Source of the DNA: CAZNPU01 sp964575335
GTDB lineage: Bacteria > Planctomycetota > Phycisphaerae > Phycisphaerales > SM1A02
Direction of reading: 5' to 3'
Assembly (NCBI GenBank): GCA_964575335.1
Contig: CAZNPU010000007.1
Span: 1-64,000, forward strand
DNA length: 64,000 nucleotides
Shown here: positions 36,566 to 46,202 of the stretch, piece by piece
Layout of the letters: the number at the start of each line of letters is the position of its first letter
How positions within the stretch are numbered: the stretch's first letter is position 1
Translations under genes and position numbers: made by a program
Notes under the pieces: model-generated
Database searches by the model: none
Seen by the model: the letters and a program-made list of their open reading frames with translations, nothing else
What the model was told of the DNA's origin: nothing

Positions 36566-39500
36566 CTACTTGCCGGCTTCGCGCATGCGGGCAGCAACCC
36601 GCGTTACCGTTGCCGGCACGTCCGTTGCTGCAGTTGCCAGCAACGCCCAGCGGAAGGTTTGCTGCTCGCCGTTTCGCCAGTGAGCGGGCAGCCCGACCAG
36701 CACGCGACCGTACCGACGCTGGGTTTTGTAGTTGTCGGTAGCGTGATCGGCCCCGAACTCACATAAACGCGGCTGATCGAACACGATCACGTGCGCTTCG
36801 TGAATGTTGGCGTAAAAAGCAACCGCAGACACCGGGCCGGATTCCACCCGACGCCCCTGCTCATCCAAAAGCACAACGCGAATCGGTTCGGGCTTCTCCA
36901 GCGGATACGGAAAGCACTCCCACATCGCAGCAAAGTCGGCAGCTCCGGAAGCGCGAAGCGTCAGATCGCACTCAATGCGGTCTTCGAGAAAACGATACTG
37001 CTTTGTGAACGCAAGCGGCTGATCGCGCAGCGTGCCGGAGATGGTCGCCTGGCTCTGCTGCACATCAAACGCGCGGCTGACCGACCAGTAATCTTCCCAG
37101 TCCGCGCCGTTGCCTGAAGCGTGTTCGGCAATCAGACAATGAGCTGCATAAGCCGACCAGTTCTTCCCCAGAATGGAACTGCCAAACCGCGGCGACCAGA
37201 ACATGCACAGGCCGCCCGCATTGTGCATGAACTGCTGGCGCGGATCGCGCGGCCGCTGGTCCCTGCGCCATTCGCCCATATTCTGCGCAGCGTAGAGAAA
37301 GGCGTAGTAGCTCGGGCGGCGAACGCACAAAAACTCATCGCCAAAGTTCTTTGTAAACCGGTCCTGCTCGATCATCGGCAATGCGCCGGGCAGCGGCACA
37401 CTGGCGTAATGCTGCCAGATCGCAAAGGGAATTTCCGGCCCGCCGGCAATGCGGCCGGTGCCTACGTTCGGATCGCTGAATGCTGTTGAAGCGTCCAGAT
37501 ACCGCAAACTCTGCTGCATGCTGGCTGCCGCTTCGCTCACCTGCACAGGCGTTCGTGCCGGCGGCGCGGTCAGCCACACCCGGCCGACATGCACAGCCGC
37601 CTGCGGAAACACATCCGCAAGCATGCCCACCCCGCCGCCATGCTGCGGATACGTCCAATCACCGGGCGTTCGATAACAAAAGCTCGATGCGCCCAGATAC
37701 GTGCCATTCGGCTCGGGCGCGATCGTGTGATTGAACAGCTCAAAACAGTCGCGCAGCGCTTCACTGAGCATCTCGCGCAGCTCAGGGTCGCGGGTCTGTT
37801 TGAGGATATATCCCAGGCTGTGAGCGCTGATACCGGTGTACGTCGCATCCGGTCCTTCAGCTTCGTGAAAGTATCCAGCATCGCTGCGGCCGAGATTCCA
37901 CTGATTGCGCGTCAGCAGCCAGCGTACATGACGCTTGAGAACTTCAGTTGCCCATGCATCGCCGGCTCCATCTGCAAAATGCTGGAAGCCCTGCATGAGC
38001 ACCGTCCATTGATTCACCGTGCTGGCCACCTGCGTGATGGACTGCCGCGCGACGTACCGCGCCAATCCTTCGGTCCACACTTCACAAACATCTTCGGGGC
38101 AGTCGTTTACCACCAGCGGAAAACTGCGCGTGAAATGCGAGAAGACAAACGCCCGCTCGCCGCCGTAGAACGTGGTGATATGCGTATGCGGCAACTCATG
38201 TTCGCGCAGCATCATCAGTTCCTGCAACGACGCAATGATGATGCGGTTGCGCAGCCCCGGATGACGGTACAGCGGATTGAACGGCTCATTGATGCTGTAA
38301 ACAGCAGCGAGCGTTCCGACAGTTTCAGCAGGACGCGTCAACGCTGCGCGGGTATAGCTGGTCCACGGATTGTCGCGCCTTACGTTGCCGTTTGCGTCTC
38401 GCCAAGCGTGAATTGTGCCGAACCACGGACTTCCGGGATCGAGGTTCTGTTCGTAGAGAACCGCCGGCAGCGCAGCGTAAACGCCATAAGGTCCCCAAAG
38501 CAGCCGATGACGCACAGGATCGCGCACCCATTGGTCTTTGTATGCCGTTACGTTCGGCACATCGACCGCAAAAGCTGCCCCTCCCATCGCGCGATAGCGC
38601 TTGAGAATCTGTTGCGCGCGTACCTGAAACTTGTGAAAGCAGATCGTGCCGTCGTCCAGCACGTCGATACTGCCACGGATGGCTCGCGCGGTTCGCGCAT
38701 CGGGACAGAGAATGATCGGCATGCCGCTAAACTGCAGGCGATACTCACCCTTGGCGCGCACGGACAATCGCCAGACATGTTCGCCCTCAATCGGTAACAC
38801 TGTCTGTCCCGACGCTTTTGCGCCGCGCAGCGTTATGCGTGAAGCGCCTGCTTCATCGGTCAGCGTCAGCAAATCGAGCGCGCCCTCGCAATTGATAGTC
38901 AGGCGATCCAGTCGAGGCGGAAGATAAATGTGCGCTTCGGCAAACTGATCACCGCGACCAATCAGTTCAGGCGATCCATAGACGCCCCAGGGCAACACCG
39001 GCTCGGTATCAAAATCAAGCGAAGCGTGAAAGGAAGTGATCGCCACCTGATAGACGCCCGGCTGATTCGCAGCAATCGGCAGTTGAATTTCATGCGTGGG
39101 CACTTCGCCGGCAACGCGCTCGCCGGGCACATCGTGCCGAACCATCAGCCGCTCCTCCGGATCAAACACCCGCACCAGCATCGGGCGATCCATGCGCGCC
39201 TGCAACGGATCGTGATAGCGGAGCTTGAGCGTAAAGGGGCGGCCTGAATCGTTGACGACATAAAACGTCAGTGAATCGCGCAGCGTCAACGGCCCGGTAA
39301 AGTTGCGCACCGGCGCTGCCGGCGTCGCTGGCTGCGGCGACACCACAGTTTCAGTTGTCAGCACAGGCCTGGAATGCCTCGGCGCAGCAGCCGCAGCAGA
39401 CTGCCCCACACCACAGCCGGCCAGCACAAGCGCCATCAAAATCAGCGCTGTCACTGCGCAGCGTGCTGCATAAGAGCAGAACGCGGAAAACAAAGCGCAT

Positions 39501-39655
39501 ACGTTGGAATGCTGAGCGCTATCGGCTGTTTGACAGTCGCTCGCCTGCACAACCAGTGCTCGCTTCGCGTTGACGCCATGCCGCTCAAAGCACAGGCGCT
39601 GTTTTTTTATGCAGGTTTCTCGGCTGCGTGCTGACCGCCAACTGATGATCTTCAT
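36566..39655 (-). CDS. Very large lipoprotein with helical-barrel-like core, unknown function
   Basis: The frame encodes about 1030 residues. Near its start is a lipoprotein signal, LILMALVLAGC, with the Cys codon at 39413-39415, so the protein is exported and lipid-anchored. The ATG at 39655 leaves an unusually long stretch before the signal; a later TTG near 39493 would give a normal signal peptide. After beta-rich parts (about residues 80-400) comes a helical region with repeated aromatic and His/Asp motifs such as GYFHEAEGPDATYTGISAHS and TPGDWTYPQHGGGVGM, which recall alpha/alpha-barrel polysaccharide lyases or glycoside hydrolases. I cannot name a family. It is divergent from the antiporter gene. 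Confidence 0.75.
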   Translation of the reverse strand: MKIISWRSARSRETCIKKQRLCFERHGVNAKRALVVQASDCQTADSAQHSNVCALFSAFCSYAARCAVTALILMALVLAGCGVGQSAAAAAPRHSRPVLTTETVVSPQPATPAAPVRNFTGPLTLRDSLTFYVVNDSGRPFTLKLRYHDPLQARMDRPMLVRVFDPEERLMVRHDVPGERVAGEVPTHEIQLPIAANQPGVYQVAITSFHASLDFDTEPVLPWGVYGSPELIGRGDQFAEAHIYLPPRLDRLTINCEGALDLLTLTDEAGASRITLRGAKASGQTVLPIEGEHVWRLSVRAKGEYRLQFSGMPIILCPDARTARAIRGSIDVLDDGTICFHKFQVRAQQILKRYRAMGGAAFAVDVPNVTAYKDQWVRDPVRHRLLWGPYGVYAALPAVLYEQNLDPGSPWFGTIHAWRDANGNVRRDNPWTSYTRAALTRPAETVGTLAAVYSINEPFNPLYRHPGLRNRIIIASLQELMMLREHELPHTHITTFYGGERAFVFSHFTRSFPLVVNDCPEDVCEVWTEGLARYVARQSITQVASTVNQWTVLMQGFQHFADGAGDAWATEVLKRHVRWLLTRNQWNLGRSDAGYFHEAEGPDATYTGISAHSLGYILKQTRDPELREMLSEALRDCFELFNHTIAPEPNGTYLGASSFCYRTPGDWTYPQHGGGVGMLADVFPQAAVHVGRVWLTAPPARTPVQVSEAAASMQQSLRYLDASTAFSDPNVGTGRIAGGPEIPFAIWQHYASVPLPGALPMIEQDRFTKNFGDEFLCVRRPSYYAFLYAAQNMGEWRRDQRPRDPRQQFMHNAGGLCMFWSPRFGSSILGKNWSAYAAHCLIAEHASGNGADWEDYWSVSRAFDVQQSQATISGTLRDQPLAFTKQYRFLEDRIECDLTLRASGAADFAAMWECFPYPLEKPEPIRVVLLDEQGRRVESGPVSAVAFYANIHEAHVIVFDQPRLCEFGADHATDNYKTQRRYGRVLVGLPAHWRNGEQQTFRWALLATAATDVPATVTRVAARMREAGK

Positions 39656-39743
39656 TATGATCTGATGCATCAATTCGGTTGACGTTCGCAACTTTGCGCG
39701 CCGCGGGCGCCGGGTAAACAGTTCTAAGATAGTTCCCCCGCCT

Positions 39744-41465
39744 ATGTCACTGCTGTCGGTCAACGACATCACGATGATCCTTCTGGGGCTTGGAATACTT
39801 CTGGCTACGGCGCGCATCCTCGGCGAAGTGGTCAGTCGTTTCAACCAGCCGGCGATCATCGGCGAGCTGCTGGCAGGCGTGCTGCTGGGGCCAACGGTGC
39901 TGGGCAGCATCTGGCCCGATGCGATCAATGCGATCTTTCCGCAATCCGGCACGCCGGCGATTGTGCTGGAAGGCATTACCACGGTAGCGGTGGTTTTGTT
40001 CCTGATGGTTGCTGGGATGGAGGTCAATCTCTCGAGTATTTTCCGTCAGGGCCGCGCTGCACTCACGGTCAGCGTCTCGGGGATTGTGGTTCCTTTTGGC
40101 ATCGGACTGGTTGCAGCGCTTCTCGCGCCCAGGTGGTTTGGCCTGGGCGACACTGTACCGCCGCACATCTTTGCGCTGCTGTTCGCCACGGCAATGGCGA
40201 TCTCCGCGTTGCCGGTCATCGCCAAGACGCTGATTGATCTGAACCTGTTTCGCAGCGATCTTGGCATGATCGTAATCGCAGCAGCGGTGTTCGACGATCT
40301 GATTGGCTGGATCATCTTTGCCATCGTGCTGGGCATGATGACGCCGGACAATGTGCACGGCATAAACCTTGTGAGCACGATCGGCCTGGTGCTGCTGTAT
40401 GTCGTATTCATGCTCACGATCGGCCGGTGGGTCATTCACTGGATCCTGCCGTGGATTTTGGCGCGAACCAGTTGGCCAGCCGGCGTCTTGGGATTCGTCA
40501 TGACGCTGGCGATGTTCGGCGCAGCGTTCACCGAGTGGGTGGGCATTCATGCGGTTTTCGGCGCATTCATGGTTGGCGTAGCGGTGGGTGATTCGCCGCA
40601 CTTTCGTCAGTGCACGCGCCGCACAATCGATCAGTTCGTCTCCTCAATATTTGCACCGCTGTTTTTCGCCAGCATCGGCCTGTACGTCGATTTCGTGCAG
40701 TACTTTGACTGGATGCTGGTGCTGGCGGTGCTTGCAGTCGCCACCGTCGGCAAGGTGCTGGGCTGCGGACTTGGAGCGCGTGTTGCCGGTGTTCCGTGGC
40801 GCGAGTCATGGGCGATCGGCGTGGCGATGAACGCGCGCGGCGCGATGGGCATCATTCTGGGCCTGCTCGCGCTGCAGTATCGCGCCATCGACGAGCGCAT
40901 GTTCGTAGCGCTGGTGATCATGGCGCTGGTGACATCAATGCTCAGCGGCGGCCTGATGCTGCGCGTTCTGCAGCGCAAAACTCCGCGCCGGTTCATTGAT
41001 TACCTGCATCCGCGCGGCTTCGTGCCGCAGTTGCAAACCACCACGCGCGAAGGGGTGATTGCTGAACTGGCGCAGGCGGCAGCCGCAGCGACCCACCTTG
41101 ACGCTGCAACCATCAAAGAGGCGGTCATTCAACGTGAACGCATGATGCCGACGGGATTGGGATTGGGCGTCGCCGTGCCGCACGCCCGGCTCAGCGAGTT
41201 GAATCGGCCCGTGGTCTGCATGGGCCTGTCGCGCGAAGGCATTGAATTTGAAGCGCCCGATGACCAGAAAGCACGAATTATCTTTCTCATCCTCACGCCG
41301 CTGCACGATGACGGCGCGCAGCTTGAGATTCTCGCGGACATCTCGCGGAGGTTTCTCGATCCAACGGTTCGTGAAGGTAGCCTGCGCGCAAGCAGCTATC
41401 ACGAGTTCCTGGCGCTGCTGCGCACTGGGGAACCCCACGGAGATCTCACCCGTGAGCATCGCTGA
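39744..41465 (+). CDS. CPA2 cation/proton antiporter fused to PTS EIIA domain
   Basis: The 573-residue protein joins a KefB/NapA-type antiporter (about residues 1-410, twelve helices, with NQPAIIGELLAGVLLGPTVL, the VFDDLIGWIIF Asp-pair helix and NARGAMGIILGL) to a PTS EIIA type-2 domain (about 430-560). The EIIA active site is GVAVPHARLSE with His480, the residue phosphorylated by HPr. The fusion suggests ion exchange controlled by phosphotransferase status, as inference. No HPr or EI gene is in the window. The start follows its divergent lipoprotein neighbour by about 90 bases. Confidence 0.93.
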   Translation: MSLLSVNDITMILLGLGILLATARILGEVVSRFNQPAIIGELLAGVLLGPTVLGSIWPDAINAIFPQSGTPAIVLEGITTVAVVLFLMVAGMEVNLSSIFRQGRAALTVSVSGIVVPFGIGLVAALLAPRWFGLGDTVPPHIFALLFATAMAISALPVIAKTLIDLNLFRSDLGMIVIAAAVFDDLIGWIIFAIVLGMMTPDNVHGINLVSTIGLVLLYVVFMLTIGRWVIHWILPWILARTSWPAGVLGFVMTLAMFGAAFTEWVGIHAVFGAFMVGVAVGDSPHFRQCTRRTIDQFVSSIFAPLFFASIGLYVDFVQYFDWMLVLAVLAVATVGKVLGCGLGARVAGVPWRESWAIGVAMNARGAMGIILGLLALQYRAIDERMFVALVIMALVTSMLSGGLMLRVLQRKTPRRFIDYLHPRGFVPQLQTTTREGVIAELAQAAAAATHLDAATIKEAVIQRERMMPTGLGLGVAVPHARLSELNRPVVCMGLSREGIEFEAPDDQKARIIFLILTPLHDDGAQLEILADISRRFLDPTVREGSLRASSYHEFLALLRTGEPHGDLTREHR

Positions 41466-41500
41466 CGAGGCCTGCTGAATTCCGCACAGCGGTCTGGCAA

Positions 41501-41878
41501 TCAATCTGTCGGCGCGGTGTGTTCGATCAGCCAGTCAAGGCGACACACCTCCGCCAGATTACGAACCGTTGATGAGGGCGAAAGCTCCAGTTGAATCGAA
41601 TCGGATTTTGCCAGGCGGTATACCGCGACCAGACACGCCATCAGCTTGGTGTCGGCCGCCTGTACTTTGCGTAAATCGATCCGCATCGATCGATTGCCGC
41701 TACCTGCAGCGTGGTGATACCGCATAAACAATTGACGAACCCGATCGCAGGACGTCATATCTGCCTCAGCGCCGATAACACAAGGCGCATCTACCCGCGC
41801 AGCATCACTACTGCACTGCGCTGATCGCGTCAGCTTCGCATCCCTGAGGGCGCTTGTCTTCATCTGTCGCCTGGACAT
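41501..41878 (-). CDS. STAS-domain protein (anti-sigma-factor-antagonist-like)
   Basis: The 125-residue protein ends with a STAS fold from about residue 67: MRIDLRKVQAADTKLMACLV, then IQLELSPSSTVRNLAEVCRL. In SpoIIAA-type members a Ser is phosphorylated in D-S-x-G; here the position reads ADTK, so Thr may replace it. The N-terminal half looks unstructured. The ATG at 41878 has a GGAGG six bases upstream, which decides the start. No RsbW-type kinase is adjacent. It is convergent with the antiporter gene across 35 bases. Confidence 0.68.
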   Translation of the reverse strand: MSRRQMKTSALRDAKLTRSAQCSSDAARVDAPCVIGAEADMTSCDRVRQLFMRYHHAAGSGNRSMRIDLRKVQAADTKLMACLVAVYRLAKSDSIQLELSPSSTVRNLAEVCRLDWLIEHTAPTD

Positions 41879-42161
41879 CGCCGGCCTCCATACCGGGTGT
41901 TGTCCATCCACCGCACATGCAATGTGCCACAACATATGCAAACAGCAAAGCGCGATCGGCGCGGATTTCACCTGATTGCAGCAATAAGCTCAGGCATAGC
42001 GAATCGCAGTTGGGTTATCAGCCGTTCTTGCCACGTGATATTCGCCGATGTGGTAGGCTGTGCCGCCGTGATCGCTTTGTCTTGTCAGTGCGATGCGTGT
42101 TTCAATCTGCGCCTTCTGCACAAGACGGTCAATCAATTTTCTTTGCGACGTTTCGATCCCC

Positions 42162-42446
42162 ATGCTGCTGTCTGAACTGCAACAACTCATTCGCGATCGC
42201 TACTACAGCACCGATGCTGCGCGAGGCGCGCCCGCGACGTTTCTGTGGTTTGCAGAAGAAGTCGGCGAGCTGGCACACGCCATCGGGCGGCATGAGCGAG
42301 GCGACGCTGACCGAGCCAACCTGCAAGAAGAATTCGCCGATGTTCTCGCCTGGCTTACCACGCTTGCCAATATTCTCGATGTAGACCTGACCGAAGCGGT
42401 ACGCACCAAGTATCTGCAGGATGGCGGGCCGAAAGGCACGAAGTAA
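42162..42446 (+). CDS. MazG-like nucleotide pyrophosphohydrolase
   Basis: The 94-residue protein is one MazG-type helical domain: FLWFAEEVGELAHAIGRHER supplies the E-x2-E metal pair, and EEFADVLAWLTTLANILDVD the E-x2-D pair. MazG-type enzymes cleave NTPs to NMP and pyrophosphate, as house-cleaning of damaged nucleotides. The start at 42162 (MLLSELQQLIRDRYY) fits the family; upstream in-frame residues are Cys-rich and look non-coding. Confidence 0.85.
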   Translation: MLLSELQQLIRDRYYSTDAARGAPATFLWFAEEVGELAHAIGRHERGDADRANLQEEFADVLAWLTTLANILDVDLTEAVRTKYLQDGGPKGTK

Positions 42447-42512
42447 CAGAGCGTCTTTGCTCACTGTCGTATACCGCGGGGTTCAGAAGGGAAATTGCGG
42501 GCGGAGTTCCGA

Positions 42513-42547
42513 GGGGGAGGGGTTCGGGGGTCAAAGGTTGGAGGGGG
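42513..42547. other. G-quadruplex-like G tract upstream of trpA
   Basis: Four G-runs on the plus strand (GGGGG 42513-42517, GGGG 42519-42522, GGGGG 42526-42530, GGGGG 42543-42547) are separated by loops of 1, 3 and 12 bases. It lies 41 bases before the trpA start in a purine-rich 60-base stretch. It could fold in DNA or in the trpA leader RNA. Confidence 0.55.
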
Positions 42548-42588
42548 ATTCCAAACCAGTCAATCAATTACTCAATCGCTGAACTACT

Positions 42589-43386
42589 TTGTCACGAATC
42601 GCATCCATCTTTGCTGACCTTCGCTCGCAGTCACGGCCTGCGCTGATGCCTTTCATCACAGCTGGCTATCCAACGCTGGAGATAACACAGCAGGCGCTTC
42701 CCGCTTTGGAGCAAGCCGGAGCGTCAATTGTGGAACTCGGCATTCCCTTTTCAGACCCGATTGCCGACGGACGGGTCATCGCAGCGTCGATGCACGAAGC
42801 GCTTCGCGCCGGCGTCACGCCGCGAATGGTCTTTGAGATGGTGCGGCGCGTTCGGCCGCATACAAAACTCGGGCTTGTCGCCATGGTCAGCGATTCCATC
42901 GTCACGCGCATGACGCCGGAACGATTCGTCGCTGAGGCTTCTGAAGCAGGCATCGACGGCCTGATCGTGCCCGATATCGATCTTGAAGCCGCCAAACCTC
43001 TGGCGGAAATCGCCCACAGGCATGACATCACTTTGACGCTGCTCATCGCTCCCACCACCGCCCCTGAGCGCATCGGCCGGATTACTGCCTTGTGCAGCGG
43101 GTTTATCTATCTGCTGGCTCGCGTGGGGATCACCGGCGAATCCGATAAGGTAAACCTGTCCGACATCGCCCAGCGTGTGCAGTTGATTCGCAGTGTGTCC
43201 AGCCTTCCCATCGCGGTCGGCTTCGGGATTACCACGCCCGAACATGTGGCGGCAGTCACGCAGCACGCCGATGCAGCGATCGTCGGATCGGCTCTGGTAC
43301 GCCGCATGGGCGAGGCAGCCGACCCGGTTGCTGCAGCAGCGGACTATGTGCGACAGCTTGCTGCCCCCCTTCTTCGTTCCACCTGA
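42589..43386 (+). CDS. trpA: Tryptophan synthase alpha chain
   Basis: The 265-residue TrpA cleaves indole-3-glycerol phosphate and passes indole to TrpB. The TIM-barrel catalytic Glu and Asp are in IVELGIPFSDPIADGRVIAA, near residues 49 and 60, and the phosphate loop includes GFGITTPEHV. Start is a TTG at 42589 (MSRIASIFADLRSQSR); no SD is evident. trpB, normally adjacent, is not within the window, so the gene appears separated from the trp operon. Confidence 0.94.
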   Translation: MSRIASIFADLRSQSRPALMPFITAGYPTLEITQQALPALEQAGASIVELGIPFSDPIADGRVIAASMHEALRAGVTPRMVFEMVRRVRPHTKLGLVAMVSDSIVTRMTPERFVAEASEAGIDGLIVPDIDLEAAKPLAEIAHRHDITLTLLIAPTTAPERIGRITALCSGFIYLLARVGITGESDKVNLSDIAQRVQLIRSVSSLPIAVGFGITTPEHVAAVTQHADAAIVGSALVRRMGEAADPVAAAADYVRQLAAPLLRST

Positions 43387-43927
43387 TCTTTCTCCCCCCT
43401 TCCTGCCCAGCTCCCGCCGATGTGAGCTGAGGACGCGATGCGTGGCAAGGGGTGAGGAGTAAGAGGGGGCGACGTTTCGGGCTTCTCACGCCTCATTCCT
43501 CGCCCTGATGCGACGTCCAAGGCTGCGTGTGTGTAAGGTTTGCGTTCGCCGACGGGCGCACATAACAGGGAAACAGCAGCAGTATGAATAATCGCGGCTC
43601 ATGCCTGCTCGATGCATGACAGCTTCGATTGCACCCCCTGCCTGCTGATTGAAGATGAATTGAGAGCAAAACAAAAAAAAATCATTGCCATAACGGCAAC
43701 GAATCTCGACATCCCCTGCATATGCTTGTACTTTTTCAGCGACGGCCTTGCAGAGCGGCCAGAGCTGGAGATACTCACAACGCAGCGCCGGCTGACCGCA
43801 GCGTCTCGCCCCTCCGCATGGCCAGCTGAGCCGCACGTCAGTTCTTTTCTGCCTGCCCGCCACGCCACCTCTTTGCCCCATCATCACGACATCCTGCTCC
43901 CCGTTCTGAGTTCGCCGAGGCCTCCTT
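43387..43927. other. 540-base gene-free region before glutamine synthetase
   Basis: No gene is supported in the six frames. It contains an imperfect hairpin of GGTGAGGAGT/CTCATTCCTC type (43449-43465 with 43492-43505), and an A-tract at 43669-43682. The tail should carry the glnA promoter, but I see no convincing sigma-54 or sigma-70 boxes. Confidence 0.4.
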
Positions 43928-46126
43928 ATGAGTACCGTTCGTCGTAATCCTTGTATCACGTCGGATACCCCTTCTATGGATCAATCCTCCGCAGACGTCT
44001 CCTCCTCACTCGCCGACTTCACCAGCGCAGAGTACGGCTCATGCACCTTCACCGGTGACGTGATGCTTAAACACCTCCCGCCGGATGTGTTCGAAAAACT
44101 CCAGCGCACCATGACCAAAGGCCTGCCCCTGGACCCCGCCATCGCCAATACCGTCGCCACGGCGATGAAGGAATGGGCCATCGAGAACGGCTGCACTCAC
44201 TACTGCCACTGGTTCCAACCCCTCACCGGATCCACCGCCGAGAAACACGACGCCTTCATCCGGCCCGACGGCAACGGCGGAGCAATCGCCACATTCTCCG
44301 GAACCGAACTCATCCGAGGCGAGCCAGACGCTTCATCCTTCCCCTCCGGCGGCATCCGTGACACCTACGAAGCCCGCGGCTACACCGCCTGGGACGCCAC
44401 CAGCCCCGCATTCATTCTTCGCAACAACGGCGCTGCCACGCTGTGCATCCCCACCGTGTTCGTCTCCTGGACCGGCGAGGCTCTGGACAAAAAAACCCCC
44501 CTGCTGCGCTCCATCCAGGCCATCAACGCCCAGGCGATGCGAATCCTCAAGTTCTTCAATGCCGACAAAGGCGTCTCGTACGTCGCCACCACGCTTGGCT
44601 GCGAGCAGGAATACTTCCTGATCGACGAGAAGTTCTACAACGCCCGACCGGACCTCCGCATCTGCGACCGAACCCTCATCGGCGCACACGCCCCCAAGGG
44701 CCAGCAGATGCACGATCATTACTTCGGCTCCATCCCCGAACGCGTACTGACGTTCATGCACGAAGTCGAGCGTCGACTGGTTGAGCTCGGCGTGCCCGTC
44801 GCCACGCGCCACAATGAAGTGGCTCCGGGCCAGTACGAGATTGCCCCGGTCTTCGAACACGCCAATGTCGCAGCCGACCACCAGATGCTCATCATGCACG
44901 TCCTGCAGACCACTGCTCCCCGCCATGGCCTGCGCTGCCTGCTGCATGAAAAACCCTTCGCAGGCGTCAACGGATCGGGCAAACACAACAACTGGTCGAT
45001 GGTGACCGACACCGGACTCAACCTGTTGGATCCGCTGGAAGAAACGCACAGCAACCTGCAGTTCCTGGTATTCCTGTGCGCAGTCATGCGGGCCGTCGAT
45101 CTGCATGCCGACTTGCTCCGTGCCGCAATCGCCTCGGCCGGCAACGATCATCGCCTGGGCGCAAACGAAGCCCCGCCCGCGATCATCTCCATTTTCATGG
45201 GCGAAATGCTTTCCGACATTCTCGACCAGCTTGAAAACGGCGAGATGAAATCGACGAAGAAAGGCGGGCTGCTGAGCCTTGGCGCCAACACCCTGCCGCA
45301 GATCCCGCGGCACTCCGGCGACCGGAACCGCACTAGCCCCTTCGCCTTTACGGGCAACAAGTTCGAGTTTCGTGCGGTCGGCTCCAGCGCCGCGGTGGCC
45401 TGGGCTGCCACGGTGCTCAACACGATCGTCGCGGAGAGCATCGATTACATCGCCACGCAACTGGAAGAGCAAGCAGGCCAGAACCCCTCCCCGGCCAAGC
45501 AGGAGCAGGTGGTCAAGGCTGTGTTGAAGGACGTCGTCACCAAGCATCGGCGCATCGTGTTCGACGGCGACAATTACTCCGCCGAGTGGTATGCCGAGGC
45601 CAAGAGGCGCGGCCTCTCAAACCTGCGATCCGCTGCCGAGGCGCTGCCCGCACTTCGTTCCAAGGAAGCCCTTGAGCTGTTCAGCAAATATGGCGTGCTC
45701 AGCAATCGCGAGCTTGAAGCCCGCGTGGAGGTGCTGACTGAGTCATACATCAAGACCTTGGGCATCGAGGCGCGCACGCTGATCTCCATGCTCAAGCAAC
45801 TGGTGCTGCCCGCAGCGCTGCGCTATCAGACCGAGCTTGCCGAAGCCGTTGCCGCCACGCAAAGCGTCGGCCTGGAGTGTCCCGACACCATCGCGCAGCT
45901 GCAGCAGATGATCGATCTGATAAGCGAATTGCGGCTCGCAACCCGGGCCGTTGAAGAAGCTGCGACTCATCAGGTTGATGACCTGCAGAAACAGGCTTTG
46001 TATCTTCGCGAGCACCTTTTGCCCGCCATGGAACGCGCCCGAGTCGTCGCTGACACGCTTGAATCTGAGATTCCCAGTGATCTCTGGCCGCTGCCGACCT
46101 ACGCCCAGATGCTGTTTGTGCGGTAA
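43928..46126 (+). CDS. glnA: Glutamine synthetase, type III
   Basis: A full-length GSIII (732 residues), the large hexagonal-double-ring form of the enzyme that makes glutamine from glutamate, ammonia and ATP. Diagnostic segments are GCEQEYFLIDEKFY (metal ligands), ATRHNEVAPGQYEIAPVFE, NVAADHQMLIMHV and VNGSGKHNNWSM, and the GNKFEFRAVGSS region. GSIII is common in planctomycetes and Bacteroidetes and differs from GSI in length and end segments. No glnB or glnD is adjacent. The first 30 residues are Ser-rich and variable; a second ATG at 43976 is possible. Confidence 0.95.
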   Translation: MSTVRRNPCITSDTPSMDQSSADVSSSLADFTSAEYGSCTFTGDVMLKHLPPDVFEKLQRTMTKGLPLDPAIANTVATAMKEWAIENGCTHYCHWFQPLTGSTAEKHDAFIRPDGNGGAIATFSGTELIRGEPDASSFPSGGIRDTYEARGYTAWDATSPAFILRNNGAATLCIPTVFVSWTGEALDKKTPLLRSIQAINAQAMRILKFFNADKGVSYVATTLGCEQEYFLIDEKFYNARPDLRICDRTLIGAHAPKGQQMHDHYFGSIPERVLTFMHEVERRLVELGVPVATRHNEVAPGQYEIAPVFEHANVAADHQMLIMHVLQTTAPRHGLRCLLHEKPFAGVNGSGKHNNWSMVTDTGLNLLDPLEETHSNLQFLVFLCAVMRAVDLHADLLRAAIASAGNDHRLGANEAPPAIISIFMGEMLSDILDQLENGEMKSTKKGGLLSLGANTLPQIPRHSGDRNRTSPFAFTGNKFEFRAVGSSAAVAWAATVLNTIVAESIDYIATQLEEQAGQNPSPAKQEQVVKAVLKDVVTKHRRIVFDGDNYSAEWYAEAKRRGLSNLRSAAEALPALRSKEALELFSKYGVLSNRELEARVEVLTESYIKTLGIEARTLISMLKQLVLPAALRYQTELAEAVAATQSVGLECPDTIAQLQQMIDLISELRLATRAVEEAATHQVDDLQKQALYLREHLLPAMERARVVADTLESEIPSDLWPLPTYAQMLFVR

Positions 46127-46202
46127 CGCTGCTGCAGCAGCCGCTGCTGCTGTGTATGGCTGCACCGTATCGTCATGCTGAGCGTTCAGGTACGCTGGTG
46201 CG

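Noticed and set aside
39656..40027. N-terminal extension of the large lipoprotein into the antiporter gene
   Set aside because: It would overlap the antiporter start, and the lipoprotein signal lies well downstream.
43486..43959. Minus-strand frame upstream of glutamine synthetase
   Set aside because: No motifs, Cys- and Arg-rich, overlaps the start of a well-supported gene.
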